From an uncultured Senegalimassilia sp. (lineage in GTDB: Bacteria > Actinomycetota > Coriobacteriia > Coriobacteriales > Eggerthellaceae), in NCBI RefSeq assembly GCF_934630535.1, contig NZ_CAKTVU010000014.1:1-50345 (forward strand): 50,345 nucleotides of DNA. The letters are read 5' to 3'. The notes beneath the pieces were generated by a model. That model searched no databases, was not told the DNA's origin, and worked only from the letters and a program-made list of their open reading frames with translations. Position numbers and translations under genes: made by a program. Shown here one piece after another: positions 1-8,297 of this stretch. Position 1 is the stretch's first letter. Every line of letters starts with the position of its first letter.

Positions 1-1114
1 ATCCCGGTTCTTGCATAACCAGGTACACGCGCCCCGCCCGTTTCCTTGCGCGAAGCGGCACGTCGTCGACCTCGATCGCCCCCGCCTTTTCCTTGAGAAG
101 GCCGGCCATGCACCGGGCAAACGTCGTTTTCCCAGCCCCGTTGTGCCCCACGATACCGACGACGCTACCCGGAAGGAGGCAGAAATCGAGACCGTTCAAG
201 ACCGCAGGCGCACCGCGATATCCGGCAACTACGCCCCTCATACGTACGACGGGTTTCCCGCAAGAAGGCAAGCCGGAAACGGTCGAATCGGACGCATCGC
301 TCAAAGACCGCATTGTCACAACCGAATCGATTTCCGAGAGAGAGGCGGCGCGCAGTCCCATATCACTTCTCGTTTCGAACGGCAGTGCAAGAAATTCTCC
401 CGCCGTCCAGTCCCCCATGACTTCGCCATCATCTAAAACCACATAGCGGTCTGCGATGCCGTCAAGCCACCACAGGCGATGCTCGGAGATAAGCACGGTC
501 TTCCCCTGACTCTTCAGAAGCGCAACCGTGCGCGCAAGATTCCGCATCGCATGCACATCGAGCGACGCGGTCGGCTCATCAAGCACGAAGATGTCAGGAT
601 GCACCGCATAGGCCGATGCCAGGATAACCGACTGCTTCTGCCCGCCGGAAAGCGCCTCGGTGCCGCGCCCGAGCAGGCCCTCGATACCGAGCGTTGCCGC
701 TGCCTGCGCCACACGTTCGACCATTTCCTCGCGATCGATTCCGAAGTTCTCGCATCCGAAAGCGATTTCCGAGGTCACGTCGAGATTGACGAACTGGCTA
801 CGCGGGTTCTGGAACACCGACCCGACATGCGCGGAAAGCTCGCCCATCGTCCATGCGGAAACGGGTTTTCCCGTAACAAGCACCTCACCTTGAAGGTCCC
901 CTTCGTACATAAGAGGAATAAGCGCATTAACGAGGCGCGTAAGCGTTGTCTTGCCACATCCTGACTGCCCAGTCACAACAACGCATTGACCGCGAGGGAT
1001 CTTCAGCGAAACGTCACGAAGCGATGGACGGGAAGCGCCTTTGTAGCAAAACGTGCATCCATCGAGCTCGATAGCATAGGGCGAAGCCTTCGCCGCGGCG
1101 GCATTTTCCATCAT
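1..1114 (-). CDS. ECF/CbiO-type transporter ATPase with two fused ABC domains (partial, runs off left edge)
   Basis: Energises an ECF-type vitamin or metal importer at the inner face of the membrane. Reading on the minus strand, the first ABC domain has a Walker A (GQSGCGKTT), the signature LSGGQKQ and a Walker B ending LDEPTASLD. A second ABC domain begins near residue 270 with its own Walker A (GHNGAGKTT), so the two ATPases (EcfA1/EcfA2) are fused in one chain, as in many actinobacterial ECF systems. The gene is cut by the window edge shortly after the second Walker A. Its ATG overlaps the TGA of the upstream T component (TGATG), which implies translational coupling. An ATG one codon downstream is also possible. 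No substrate-binding S component is visible, so the substrate is unknown. Confidence 0.9.
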   Translation of the reverse strand, partial: MMENAAAAKASPYAIELDGCTFCYKGASRPSLRDVSLKIPRGQCVVVTGQSGCGKTTLTRLVNALIPLMYEGDLQGEVLVTGKPVSAWTMGELSAHVGSVFQNPRSQFVNLDVTSEIAFGCENFGIDREEMVERVAQAAATLGIEGLLGRGTEALSGGQKQSVILASAYAVHPDIFVLDEPTASLDVHAMRNLARTVALLKSQGKTVLISEHRLWWLDGIADRYVVLDDGEVMGDWTAGEFLALPFETRSDMGLRAASLSEIDSVVTMRSLSDASDSTVSGLPSCGKPVVRMRGVVAGYRGAPAVLNGLDFCLLPGSVVGIVGHNGAGKTTFARCMAGLLKEKAGAIEVDDVPLRARKRAGRVYLVMQEPG

Positions 1115-1887
1115 CAGAGCACCCCCGCTCTAAAGCAAACGGAAAGCGCAAGGAGCACCATCGCAGCGATGAGACACGCAACATCGATAGCGCGCACCCT
1201 TAAGCGGTAATACGAGGTGCGGTGCGCACTCGCCCCCACGCCGCGAACAACGACCGCGTTCCCCAGTTCGTCGGCGATCTGGCCCAAACGCGCGATCACG
1301 GGCACAAGGAAATGTTCGGCGGTCTTCGCAGGATGGCGCACGACCGACCTCGGCGTGAGCGCGATACCGCGCGTCTTCATAGCATCGGCGACGGCGGAGA
1401 ATTCGCGTCCCATGGTGGGAAGGAAACGAAATGCCACGCACACGCCAACCGACACGTTCGCGGGAACGCGCATCGCCTGCAGCGCGCAAGCGAGCTCGCC
1501 GAGACGCGTGGTTGCGATCATGTTGAAAGCGAACATGAAGGCGGGCAAAACATGGCGGTACATGAGAAGCGACGCCGCAAAGGGCGAAAGCAGGGTGTTC
1601 CCGCTCGCCACGAACAGCTGCGCCGTCACGGCGAACAGCGCATAGAAGGCAAGCCAGCGCACGATCGCGGAGAAGCGACGGCAATACGCCATCACGACAA
1701 CGGTAAGCGCCAAAACGCCCATCTCGGCGAACAGGCTTTGCATAAGCGCCATCTGCACGTTGATCGCCGCCAGAACCGCAAGCGACGTACGCGGGTCAAG
1801 ATGACGCGGTGCAGCGTTGGCAGACGTCGAAGGCTGCGTCTGCGCTACTGCGTTCAAGGGCAAAGGCGCACCCATCGAAAGAGCCAT
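1114..1887 (-). CDS. ecfT: ECF transporter T component (EcfT/CbiQ family)
   Basis: Membrane coupling subunit that links the ATPases to a substrate-binding S protein. The 257 residues show an unstructured N terminus of about 35 residues, several hydrophobic segments, and two A-R-G-type coupling motifs in the C-terminal half (KTRGIAL and VVRGVGA), which in this family contact the ATPases. A purine-rich stretch (AAGAAGGA) lies about 10 bases before the ATG. The stop overlaps the start of the ATPase gene, so the two form an operon. An AraC-type regulator starts divergently 94 bp upstream and is the obvious candidate controller. The specific substrate cannot be read from this subunit. Confidence 0.88.
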   Translation of the reverse strand: MALSMGAPLPLNAVAQTQPSTSANAAPRHLDPRTSLAVLAAINVQMALMQSLFAEMGVLALTVVVMAYCRRFSAIVRWLAFYALFAVTAQLFVASGNTLLSPFAASLLMYRHVLPAFMFAFNMIATTRLGELACALQAMRVPANVSVGVCVAFRFLPTMGREFSAVADAMKTRGIALTPRSVVRHPAKTAEHFLVPVIARLGQIADELGNAVVVRGVGASAHRTSYYRLRVRAIDVACLIAAMVLLALSVCFRAGVL

Positions 1888-1981
1888 GCGATCATCGTCC
1901 TTCTTCCTACTAGTTAGCCATCTATAACTATTTACGATAAAATACCGCTCGATAAGGCAATGCGGAAGACGGAACGGGAAG

Positions 1982-3034
1982 ATGGAAAACTACGCCGAAA
2001 AGAATTCAAGTTCTACCGAAAAATCAAACGGAAGCTACGCCGCAGGAAAGGGAAACCCGCTTTACGACATGTTCGTCACGCAGCTTTCGCAGCTACACAC
2101 CGTATGCGCGAAGGAAGCGCTCGCGCGCGGATTCGGACGGGCCGACCTGGTGCGAAGCGTCGGCGAGACATGGTTTGTCGACCCCCGATACGGCAGGGGC
2201 TCTTATTGGTTCTACCTCATGGACCGTGACACCATCGTCGTGTCGATGGACATCACATACGAACGCGCCGTGGAGGCAGTCATAGAGACTATTCCCTATC
2301 TGGGGTTCGGCCTCTATGAGCATGCGATGCCCATGTATTGCTCGCCTGAGTGCGCTGGATCCAACTGCAAGCTCATGGGACATGACTGGGATGGCGGCCC
2401 CTACATAAGCTCGTTCGGGCCCGACAAGCGGCTGTCATCGGCGTCGATCACCATAGCCCCTGAAGCGATACACCGCTATGCGGATGCCTTGCACTGCGAT
2501 GAGAAGAAACTGCACCGCGCCATCGGACGGCTCACCACGTCGGAGGGCGTGCCCGGCTTGCCCTCGGCGCTTCGAGGGCTCGACATCACCTACCCCGCCG
2601 CATCGGTCGCCGATTCGTATTATCACGCCAAGGTGATTGAATGCCTCGCGCTGCTGGCAAGCAGCATTCCCGAAAGGGTCACGTCAGCCGATGCCGTGAA
2701 CATAAGCGACAGAGACTGCGTCGAGTGCCTCTGCTCCTACATCGACGACAACTTATCATCCGATCTCAGCACGAAAACGTTGTGCGACATCGCCCATGTA
2801 AGCGAGGGGAAGATGATATCGGCGTTTCGCAATGTGCAGGGGGACACCCCGCAAAGCTACATCCGCGCACGGCGCCTGGAGCACGGACGACGCCTTCTCC
2901 TTGATGAAAGCCGCAAAATCAGCGAAATCGCCAAAAGCGCGGGCTACCGCAACCAGGGAGCGTTCACTGACGCGTTCAAGCGTGCCTACGGCACGACACC
3001 ACGTGCCTATCGCAAAAGACTACGAATCGAATAG
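1982..3034 (+). CDS. AraC-family transcriptional regulator
   Basis: DNA-binding regulator of 350 residues. The C-terminal ~100 residues form the double helix-turn-helix of the AraC/XylS family, with the usual pattern DTPQSYIRARRLE...ISEIAKSAGYRNQGAFTDAFKRAYGTTPRAYRKR. The N-terminal ~230 residues are a sensor domain I do not recognise. It contains a cysteine cluster (C120, C124, C129) followed by a GHDWDGG stretch, which could bind a metal, but this is inference. Being divergent from the ECF genes, it probably responds to the substrate or its shortage and controls that importer. The ATG at 1982 follows a purine-rich stretch (GGAACGGGAAG). Confidence 0.88.
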   Translation: MENYAEKNSSSTEKSNGSYAAGKGNPLYDMFVTQLSQLHTVCAKEALARGFGRADLVRSVGETWFVDPRYGRGSYWFYLMDRDTIVVSMDITYERAVEAVIETIPYLGFGLYEHAMPMYCSPECAGSNCKLMGHDWDGGPYISSFGPDKRLSSASITIAPEAIHRYADALHCDEKKLHRAIGRLTTSEGVPGLPSALRGLDITYPAASVADSYYHAKVIECLALLASSIPERVTSADAVNISDRDCVECLCSYIDDNLSSDLSTKTLCDIAHVSEGKMISAFRNVQGDTPQSYIRARRLEHGRRLLLDESRKISEIAKSAGYRNQGAFTDAFKRAYGTTPRAYRKRLRIE

Positions 3035-3094
3035 GAACAGCATCGAGCGATGCCCGCTCCCCAAACAAAAGACAAGGAGCGCTCTGAGGATGAA

Positions 3095-3140
3095 TGAGCT
3101 GCCACCCATTTCTTGGACACGAGAAATGGGTGGCAGCTCA
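3095..3140. repeat. Long perfect hairpin downstream of the AraC gene
   Basis: Two perfect 19-bp arms (3095-3113 and 3122-3140, TGAGCTGCCACCC... and its complement) enclose an 8-base loop. It lies 60 bp after the AraC stop and about 220 bp beyond the convergent MFS stop. No T-run follows on either strand, so it is not a classic intrinsic terminator, although it could serve both genes as a 3' end barrier. It is one of several long palindromes in intergenic positions of this window. Confidence 0.8.
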
Positions 3141-3288
3141 AAACAGGACGCTCCCCGTTAGAAGGACCATTAACCAACAAAGGACTTAGGAAACCAGCCT
3201 TCTTGCTTCGACAAGTTCTTCTGCTACCTCGTCGAGTAATTTCGGGTATGTAAAATTACTGGTTGGATTTGTTAAACGAGTGGTTGGA

Positions 3289-3342
3289 ATACGCAGCCGC
3301 CAGCACGCCGGCACACCAGCCGAGCCGCATACGCAGCCGCCA
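3289..3342. repeat. Short direct repeat, 14 bp twice
   Basis: The sequence ATACGCAGCCGCCA occurs at 3289-3302 and again at 3329-3342, 40 bp apart, in the 3' flank of the MFS gene. The rest of 3141-3363 holds no recognisable gene. A minus-strand open stretch ending near 3190 looks faintly protein-like but has no start codon. Confidence 0.6.
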
Positions 3343-3363
3343 ACCCGCCGGCTCGCCGATTCG

Positions 3364-4743
3364 CTATCCCAAGCGGCGCGACTTGGTCTCGGGGCCGATT
3401 GCCAGCGTGACGGCCGCCGCCACCAGCGCGATGGCCACGATGCCGAAGTAGATGACGTTGGGCTGCAGGTTCGTCAAAATCCACGTGACGGCGAACGGCA
3501 TGACCACGTTGACGGCCTTGCCGGCGCCCTGCGAGATTCCCGCGCCGCGGAAGCGGTACCTGGTGGAGAACAGCTCGCCCACGTACACGCTGATCACCGA
3601 CGCGTTCAGCACGTAGAAGCCGATGGTCATCAAAAAGCCCAGCACGGTGATGAGCGCCGTCGAGCCGGCATTGAGCGCCATGGCGTAGGCGAACGCGAAC
3701 ACCGCAACCCAGATGAACGCGCCGGAAACCTCGACGCGGCGGCCGAGCTTCTCGATGAGCAGCGCGCCGATGAGCGCCCCGAGCGGCGCCGCGAGCATGG
3801 TGATGGTGGTGGACAACAGCGAGGTCTGCGTGGCCAGGCCGATGTTCTTCAGGATGGACGGGCCGAAGGTGGTGTAGGTGTACTGCGTCAGCGACGTGCC
3901 GATGACCACCACGATGCCCAGGAACAGGTTGCGCGCCAGATGCGCATCGGAATCCATGGCGCTCTTCTCGAATACCACCTGTTCAGCGGGCGAAATGCCA
4001 GCATCCGCCATTTCGCGCTCGATACGGGAGATGATGCCCTCCGCCTCATCGAAGCGGCCGTGCTGGATGAGCCAGCGCGGGCTTTCCGGCATCGCCTGGC
4101 GCGCGATGCACACGATGATGGCCGCCACGCCGATGACCGCGAACACCAGACGCCACGATTCCTGCCCAAGCGGGCTCCAAATGGTGATGAAGAACAGGCA
4201 CAGGAACATGCCGATGGGCGAGCCGCAGTTGGCGATGGTCGAGCCGATGGCGCACCAACGGCCGCGGCGCGCGACGGGCGCGAACTCGTTGATCATGCTG
4301 AAGCTGGTCACCAACTCCGACCCCAGGCCCAAGCCCACGAAGAAGCGCATGGCTATCATGAACGTCATGTTCGGGGAAAGCGCGCCCAAGATGGTGGCGA
4401 AGCCGAACAGCAGCAGGTTGAACTGGAACGCCTTGCGACGCCCGAGCTTGTCGCCGATAAGACCGGCGATCAGCGAGCCGATGAACAGGCCCAGAAAGCC
4501 TGCCGACAGAAACGCGGCGGTCTGCTCGTTGGTGGCGAACCCGGTTTCGGCCAGCGTGCTCTTCACGCCGCCTGCCAGGTAGACGTCCATGGCGTCCACG
4601 AACACGCCGGCCGAGGTCAGCGCCATCACCTTCTTGAACGTAGCCGTCGGTTGCGTGGCGTCCATGCGATGCATGAGCTGCGCGGCGCGGTCGACGCCTT
4701 CGCCCATCTGCCCGCATGACGCAGTTTCGTCTGCTTGCGACAT
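3364..4743 (-). CDS. MFS transporter (sugar/aromatic-acid porter type)
   Basis: Secondary transporter of 459 residues with about 12 hydrophobic segments. It has the MFS loop signature GDKLGRRKAF between TM2 and TM3, a second copy in the other half (LIEKLGRRVEV), and PESPRWL after TM6, which is typical of the sugar/metabolite porter group that includes NiaP- and YdjE-like proteins. The substrate cannot be assigned from sequence. I chose the ATG at 4743 (MSQADETAS) because AGAAGGGA lies just upstream. An upstream in-frame ATG at 4800 would run through a terminator-like hairpin and is unlikely. It stands alone, with a structured leader (separate entry). Confidence 0.85.
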   Translation of the reverse strand: MSQADETASCGQMGEGVDRAAQLMHRMDATQPTATFKKVMALTSAGVFVDAMDVYLAGGVKSTLAETGFATNEQTAAFLSAGFLGLFIGSLIAGLIGDKLGRRKAFQFNLLLFGFATILGALSPNMTFMIAMRFFVGLGLGSELVTSFSMINEFAPVARRGRWCAIGSTIANCGSPIGMFLCLFFITIWSPLGQESWRLVFAVIGVAAIIVCIARQAMPESPRWLIQHGRFDEAEGIISRIEREMADAGISPAEQVVFEKSAMDSDAHLARNLFLGIVVVIGTSLTQYTYTTFGPSILKNIGLATQTSLLSTTITMLAAPLGALIGALLIEKLGRRVEVSGAFIWVAVFAFAYAMALNAGSTALITVLGFLMTIGFYVLNASVISVYVGELFSTRYRFRGAGISQGAGKAVNVVMPFAVTWILTNLQPNVIYFGIVAIALVAAAVTLAIGPETKSRRLG

Positions 4744-4776
4744 GGTTTTCCCTTCTGCTTCTCCCTGCAACCGGGA

Positions 4777-4960
4777 ACAAAAAAATCCGCACGAGGGCAT
4801 GCACGGCTAACAACAATGCGGTTAGCGTGCAGCCGACGAGCGGATTCATCGTTCTTGGTTGCGGGCTCCTTGCCGATGGCCGAAGGATCGCTTCGGGCAA
4901 CGCCAAAGAGCCTGTTTCGTAACACCTATCGTTCTACGGCGCCAAATCATACTACTTTGC
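4777..4960 (-). promoter_or_regulatory. Structured leader with terminator-like hairpin upstream of the MFS gene (possible riboswitch or attenuator)
   Basis: On the minus strand a long imperfect stem (4784-4846, outer arms AATCCGC/GCGGATT, inner arms including TGCACG and CTAAC) is followed directly by seven Ts, and the MFS start codon lies about 40 bases further on. Upstream (about 4865-4920) are further complementary stretches (GGCTC/GAGCC and TTGCC..GGCAA around a CGAAG/CTTCG stem). A terminator between promoter and gene is the layout of an attenuator or riboswitch. I do not see consensus features of T-box, TPP, SAM-I, cobalamin or FMN elements, so the class is unknown. The rest of 4961-5238 shows no gene. 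Confidence 0.55.
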
Positions 4961-5238
4961 TTTGAGTTTGGACGCATTTCGGCGCAATGCGGAAAGCACA
5001 AGACACAAAGCCGTCACATCCGAGGCCCGCCCCGCCGCTTCGCCGACTACCCGGGAAGGCGACAGGGCCAGCTTCGAGCCGCGTTCGCGATCAGCCTATG
5101 GCGCAGCACTGCAGACCCTTCTGCCGCATACCCCCTTGCTGCCGCCGCACCATCCCTCCCCATCCTGATTCTCCGCTATCATCCCATCCGATAACCAATT
5201 ACCTAGTATTCCCATATGCGTGGCATAAATTCCCTTCT

Positions 5239-5268
5239 TTACATTGCCTACCATTCCTGTAGTATTAC
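5239..5268 (+). promoter_or_regulatory. Candidate promoter of the sulfur-metabolism block
   Basis: A weak -35 (TTACAT, 5239-5244) and a -10-like TATTAC (5263-5268) are separated by 18 bp, about 30 bp before the first gene's ATG at 5299. The assignment is by spacing and position only. Confidence 0.35.
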
Positions 5269-5298
5269 CAGGCATACAAGACGAGAAAGGAATGTCGC

Positions 5299-6495
5299 AT
5301 GACCACCAACGAGCAAAACCACGCAGATCGGGCCATCCAAACCGGGCATGCCGCGGCATCCCAGACGTTGCCCGCGCAGCCGGCTCCTGCCGCCAACCCT
5401 GCCGAATGGCTGTCCGACCCCACCGCCGCCGCGCCGTCGGCTTTGGCTGCCGAGGTCGCCGAGAACGCGGGAACGAACAGCTATGACCTGCTGAAGCAGC
5501 TAACGCAGACGAAGCGCCTTGGCAACCAGGTTCCCGTGGCCGGATGGTTCCACTTCCCCCTGGCCGACGCCGACCCCGATGAGTTCATCGCCGAGACCGA
5601 GCGCAGCACCGCAGAGCTTCGCTGGGACCTGGTAAAGGTCATGGTCAATGGCAACTACCTGCCCATCGCCTATGGCGCCGGATATCGATGGTCGACAGAC
5701 CCCGAGTCGTGGGACGGCCCGTTCAGCAGCCATCCGATAGCCAGCGCGCAAGATGCCGCGCAGCTGCCCGTGCTCGACCCGACCACCGGCATCTTGGACC
5801 GCGAAGTCGAGGTCGCGCGCCGCTTGGTGGAGCACTATCGTGGCCGCAAGCCGGTGCTCGCAACGCTGTTCGACCCCATCAGCTGGGTCCAGGAGCTCAG
5901 CACGCCGCTCGATCCGCGTTACGTGCTCAAGCTCATAGAGGAGGACCCGGCCGCACTCGAGCACGCGCTCGAAGCCATCCAGGAAACCAACGAGCGTTTC
6001 CTGGAGCGCCTCATCGATGCAGGCATCGACGGCATCTTCTACTCCGTGAAGTTCAGCACGTCGCAGCTGCTCACGCCCGAGCAGCACGCACGCTTCGTGC
6101 TTCCCTACGTCAAACGCACCGACGATCAGCTTGCCGGCCGCACATGGTTCAACATGCTGCACGTCCACGGCGATGCGGGCCTGTACTTCGACGACCTGCT
6201 CCCCTTCGACAACTTCAACGCGCTGAACTGGGAAAGCGAGGCCCCGGTGGAGGGCGCCGCGTCCATCGCGGAGCTGCGTGCCAAAACGGACAAGGTGCTT
6301 ATCGCCGGCATCGACCAGCACCGCGACTTCGACGGCACGGCGGCCGAGGTGCGCGAACGTCTAAGCGCCAGGCTCGAGCGCGCGCTTGCGCAAAACGACG
6401 GCGGCGCGTTCGTGTTCGGTCCGGGCTGCACGCTGCCGCTCGACCGCGACAGCTGGCTGTTCGGCCAGATAGCCGAAGTCGCAGGCCGCAGGTAG
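5299..6495 (+). CDS. URO-D/MetE-like superfamily protein, putative methyltransferase
   Basis: Member of the uroporphyrinogen decarboxylase/cobalamin-independent methionine synthase barrel superfamily (398 residues). The first ~60 residues are Ala/Pro-rich and probably disordered. The barrel follows from about residue 75 (VPVAGWFHFPLAD). A His-rich turn (MLHVHGD) and a later GPGCTLPLD match the positions of the zinc-binding His/Cys groups in MtaA/CmuA-type methyltransferases of this fold, so a thiol methyl transfer is more likely than haem synthesis. It leads an apparent operon with MetNIQ, with only 8 bases between its stop and metN, which supports a role in using imported methionine-type or methylated thiol compounds. 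AAAGGA lies upstream of the ATG. The exact reaction is unknown. Confidence 0.75.
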   Translation: MTTNEQNHADRAIQTGHAAASQTLPAQPAPAANPAEWLSDPTAAAPSALAAEVAENAGTNSYDLLKQLTQTKRLGNQVPVAGWFHFPLADADPDEFIAETERSTAELRWDLVKVMVNGNYLPIAYGAGYRWSTDPESWDGPFSSHPIASAQDAAQLPVLDPTTGILDREVEVARRLVEHYRGRKPVLATLFDPISWVQELSTPLDPRYVLKLIEEDPAALEHALEAIQETNERFLERLIDAGIDGIFYSVKFSTSQLLTPEQHARFVLPYVKRTDDQLAGRTWFNMLHVHGDAGLYFDDLLPFDNFNALNWESEAPVEGAASIAELRAKTDKVLIAGIDQHRDFDGTAAEVRERLSARLERALAQNDGGAFVFGPGCTLPLDRDSWLFGQIAEVAGRR

Positions 6496-6503
6496 GGATC
6501 GTC

Positions 6504-7478
6504 ATGATCAGCATCCAAGGACTGCGCAAGAGCTACGGCGACGCACCGGTGCTCAAAGGCGTGGACATCACCATCGAGGACGGCGAGATCTACGGCTTGG
6601 TAGGCGTCAGCGGCGCCGGGAAATCCACGCTTTTGCGCTGCATCAACGGCCTGGAGTCGTTCGATGAGGGCAAGCTGGAGGTCGACGGCACCGACGTGGG
6701 CAAGCTCTCCGAACGCGACCTGCGCCTGTTCCGCAAGAACGTGGGCATGATCTTCCAGCACTTCAGCCTGCTGGAGCGCAAGACGGTCGAAGAGAACATC
6801 GCCTTCCCCATGAAGTGCTTCGGCATCCCCAAGGACAAGCGCGCGGCGCGCACCGCCGAGCTTTTGGAGCTTGTGGGCCTTGCCGACAAGGGCAAGGTGC
6901 GCCCACGCGAGCTTTCCGGCGGCCAGAAGCAGCGCGTCGCCATCGCCCGTGCGCTTACCATGAACCCCTCGATCCTGCTGTGCGACGAGGCCACCAGCGC
7001 CCTGGACCCCAACATCACCCGCTCGATCCTCAAGCTTTTGCGCGACATCAACCGCGAGCTGGGCATCACCATCGTGGTGGTCACGCATGCCATGTCGGTA
7101 GTGAAGGAGGTGTGCGACAAAGCCGCCATCCTCGACCACGGGTCGGTCGTCTACACCGGGGACGTGAAGGAGCTGTTCCTCATGCACTCCGACAAGCTCG
7201 AGCCGGTTATCGGCAAAACGCACGGGTTCACCGCCGCCCCTGGTGAAACGGCGTATCTGATCGCGCAATGCGTGGACGACGAGACGCTGCTGTCCCGCCT
7301 GGCCATCGGCTCGGGCGTGCAGTTCCGCGTGGTCTGGGGCGGTTTGGATTCGTATCGCGGCCAAATGGCCGGCAGCTATGTGGTGGCGGTGCCCGACGAG
7401 CAGCGCGACGCGCTCGAAGGCTTCTTCGAGAAAGAGCCGTCCGCTACGTGGGAACGCCTTGACGGCGGGGAAAGGTAG
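6504..7478 (+). CDS. metN: Methionine ABC importer ATP-binding protein MetN
   Basis: ATPase of the D/L-methionine uptake system (324 residues). Walker A is GVSGAGKST (residues 34-42), the signature is LSGGQKQRVAIARAL and the Walker B reads ILLCDEATSALDP. About 90 residues beyond the ABC domain match the position of the C-terminal NIL domain, where methionine binds to inhibit transport in characterised MetN proteins. It sits between the URO-D-like gene and metI. The start at 6504 is set by an AGGGAT stretch and by alignment of MISIQGLRKSYG with other MetN N termini. Confidence 0.93.
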   Translation: MISIQGLRKSYGDAPVLKGVDITIEDGEIYGLVGVSGAGKSTLLRCINGLESFDEGKLEVDGTDVGKLSERDLRLFRKNVGMIFQHFSLLERKTVEENIAFPMKCFGIPKDKRAARTAELLELVGLADKGKVRPRELSGGQKQRVAIARALTMNPSILLCDEATSALDPNITRSILKLLRDINRELGITIVVVTHAMSVVKEVCDKAAILDHGSVVYTGDVKELFLMHSDKLEPVIGKTHGFTAAPGETAYLIAQCVDDETLLSRLAIGSGVQFRVVWGGLDSYRGQMAGSYVVAVPDEQRDALEGFFEKEPSATWERLDGGER

Positions 7479-7487
7479 GCGGTTGCT

Positions 7488-8147
7488 ATGGGATTCAGCT
7501 GGGATGTGATTATCAACCGGATCATCGTGCCGGGTATCTGGCAGACGCTCGAGATGGTGCTGTTCGGTTTCATCTTCTCGGTGGCCATCGGGTTTTTACT
7601 GGCGTTGGTGCTGGTCATCACATCGCCGAAGGGCTTGCGACCGTGCGTCCCCCTGTACCGCGTGCTCGATTTCGTCATCAACGTGCTGCGCTCGTTCCCC
7701 TTCATCATCCTGATGATCGCCATCATGCCCGTGTCGCGCTTCCTGTTCGGGACGGTCATCGGGCCGAAGGCGGCCATCTTCGCCATCACCGTGGCCTGCG
7801 CTCCGCTAATCGCGCGCTTGCTGGAAAGCTCGTTCCGCGAAGTCGACCCGGGCCTGATCGAGGCGGCGAAATCGTTCGGCGCCCCGAACTGGCGCATCGC
7901 CTGGAACGTCATCGTGGGGGAATCGGTGCCTTCGCTGGTGTCCAACATCACGCTGGGCACGGTGTCGATCCTGGGATGCTCGGCCATGGCGGGCGTCGTG
8001 GGCGCCGGCGGCCTGGGCGCCATCGCCCTGACGTACGGCTACCAGAACTTCAACGACGAGATCATGTACAGCACGGTGCTCATCTTGGTGGTGCTCGTGC
8101 AGATCATCCAACTCGCAGGCAACAAGCTGTACCTGCGCATCAAATAG
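7488..8147 (+). CDS. metI: Methionine ABC importer permease MetI
   Basis: Five-helix-type inner-membrane permease of 219 residues. The hydrophobic segments and the coupling loop (EAAKSFGAPNWRIAWNVIVGES) match the EAA motif of MetI, and the stretch around LRSFPFIILM and AGVVGAGGLGAIALTYGYQ is highly characteristic of the family. It follows metN by 9 bases and precedes the binding protein metQ. Together with MetN it forms the transport channel for methionine or related sulfur amino acids. Confidence 0.93.
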   Translation: MGFSWDVIINRIIVPGIWQTLEMVLFGFIFSVAIGFLLALVLVITSPKGLRPCVPLYRVLDFVINVLRSFPFIILMIAIMPVSRFLFGTVIGPKAAIFAITVACAPLIARLLESSFREVDPGLIEAAKSFGAPNWRIAWNVIVGESVPSLVSNITLGTVSILGCSAMAGVVGAGGLGAIALTYGYQNFNDEIMYSTVLILVVLVQIIQLAGNKLYLRIK

Positions 8148-8297
8148 CCGCACCCGCCATGGCGCGCCGCCGGGCCCGGGCAATCGCCCCCTGGCCGCGC
8201 GCCGCAGAACGAACGCGCCCGACAACGGGGGAAACGGCATTCGAAAAAAGGTTTTAACGGCAAGGCGGAAGCCTTACGAGAGGGGAAGGACCCTATC

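Noticed and set aside
3280..4719. Plus-strand frame opposite the MFS transporter
   Set aside because: No domain, shadow composition; the minus strand has a clear membrane transporter.
4777..4960. T-box or another named riboswitch in the MFS leader
   Set aside because: The AGGGTGG-type antiterminator and other consensus cores were not found; kept only as an unnamed leader.
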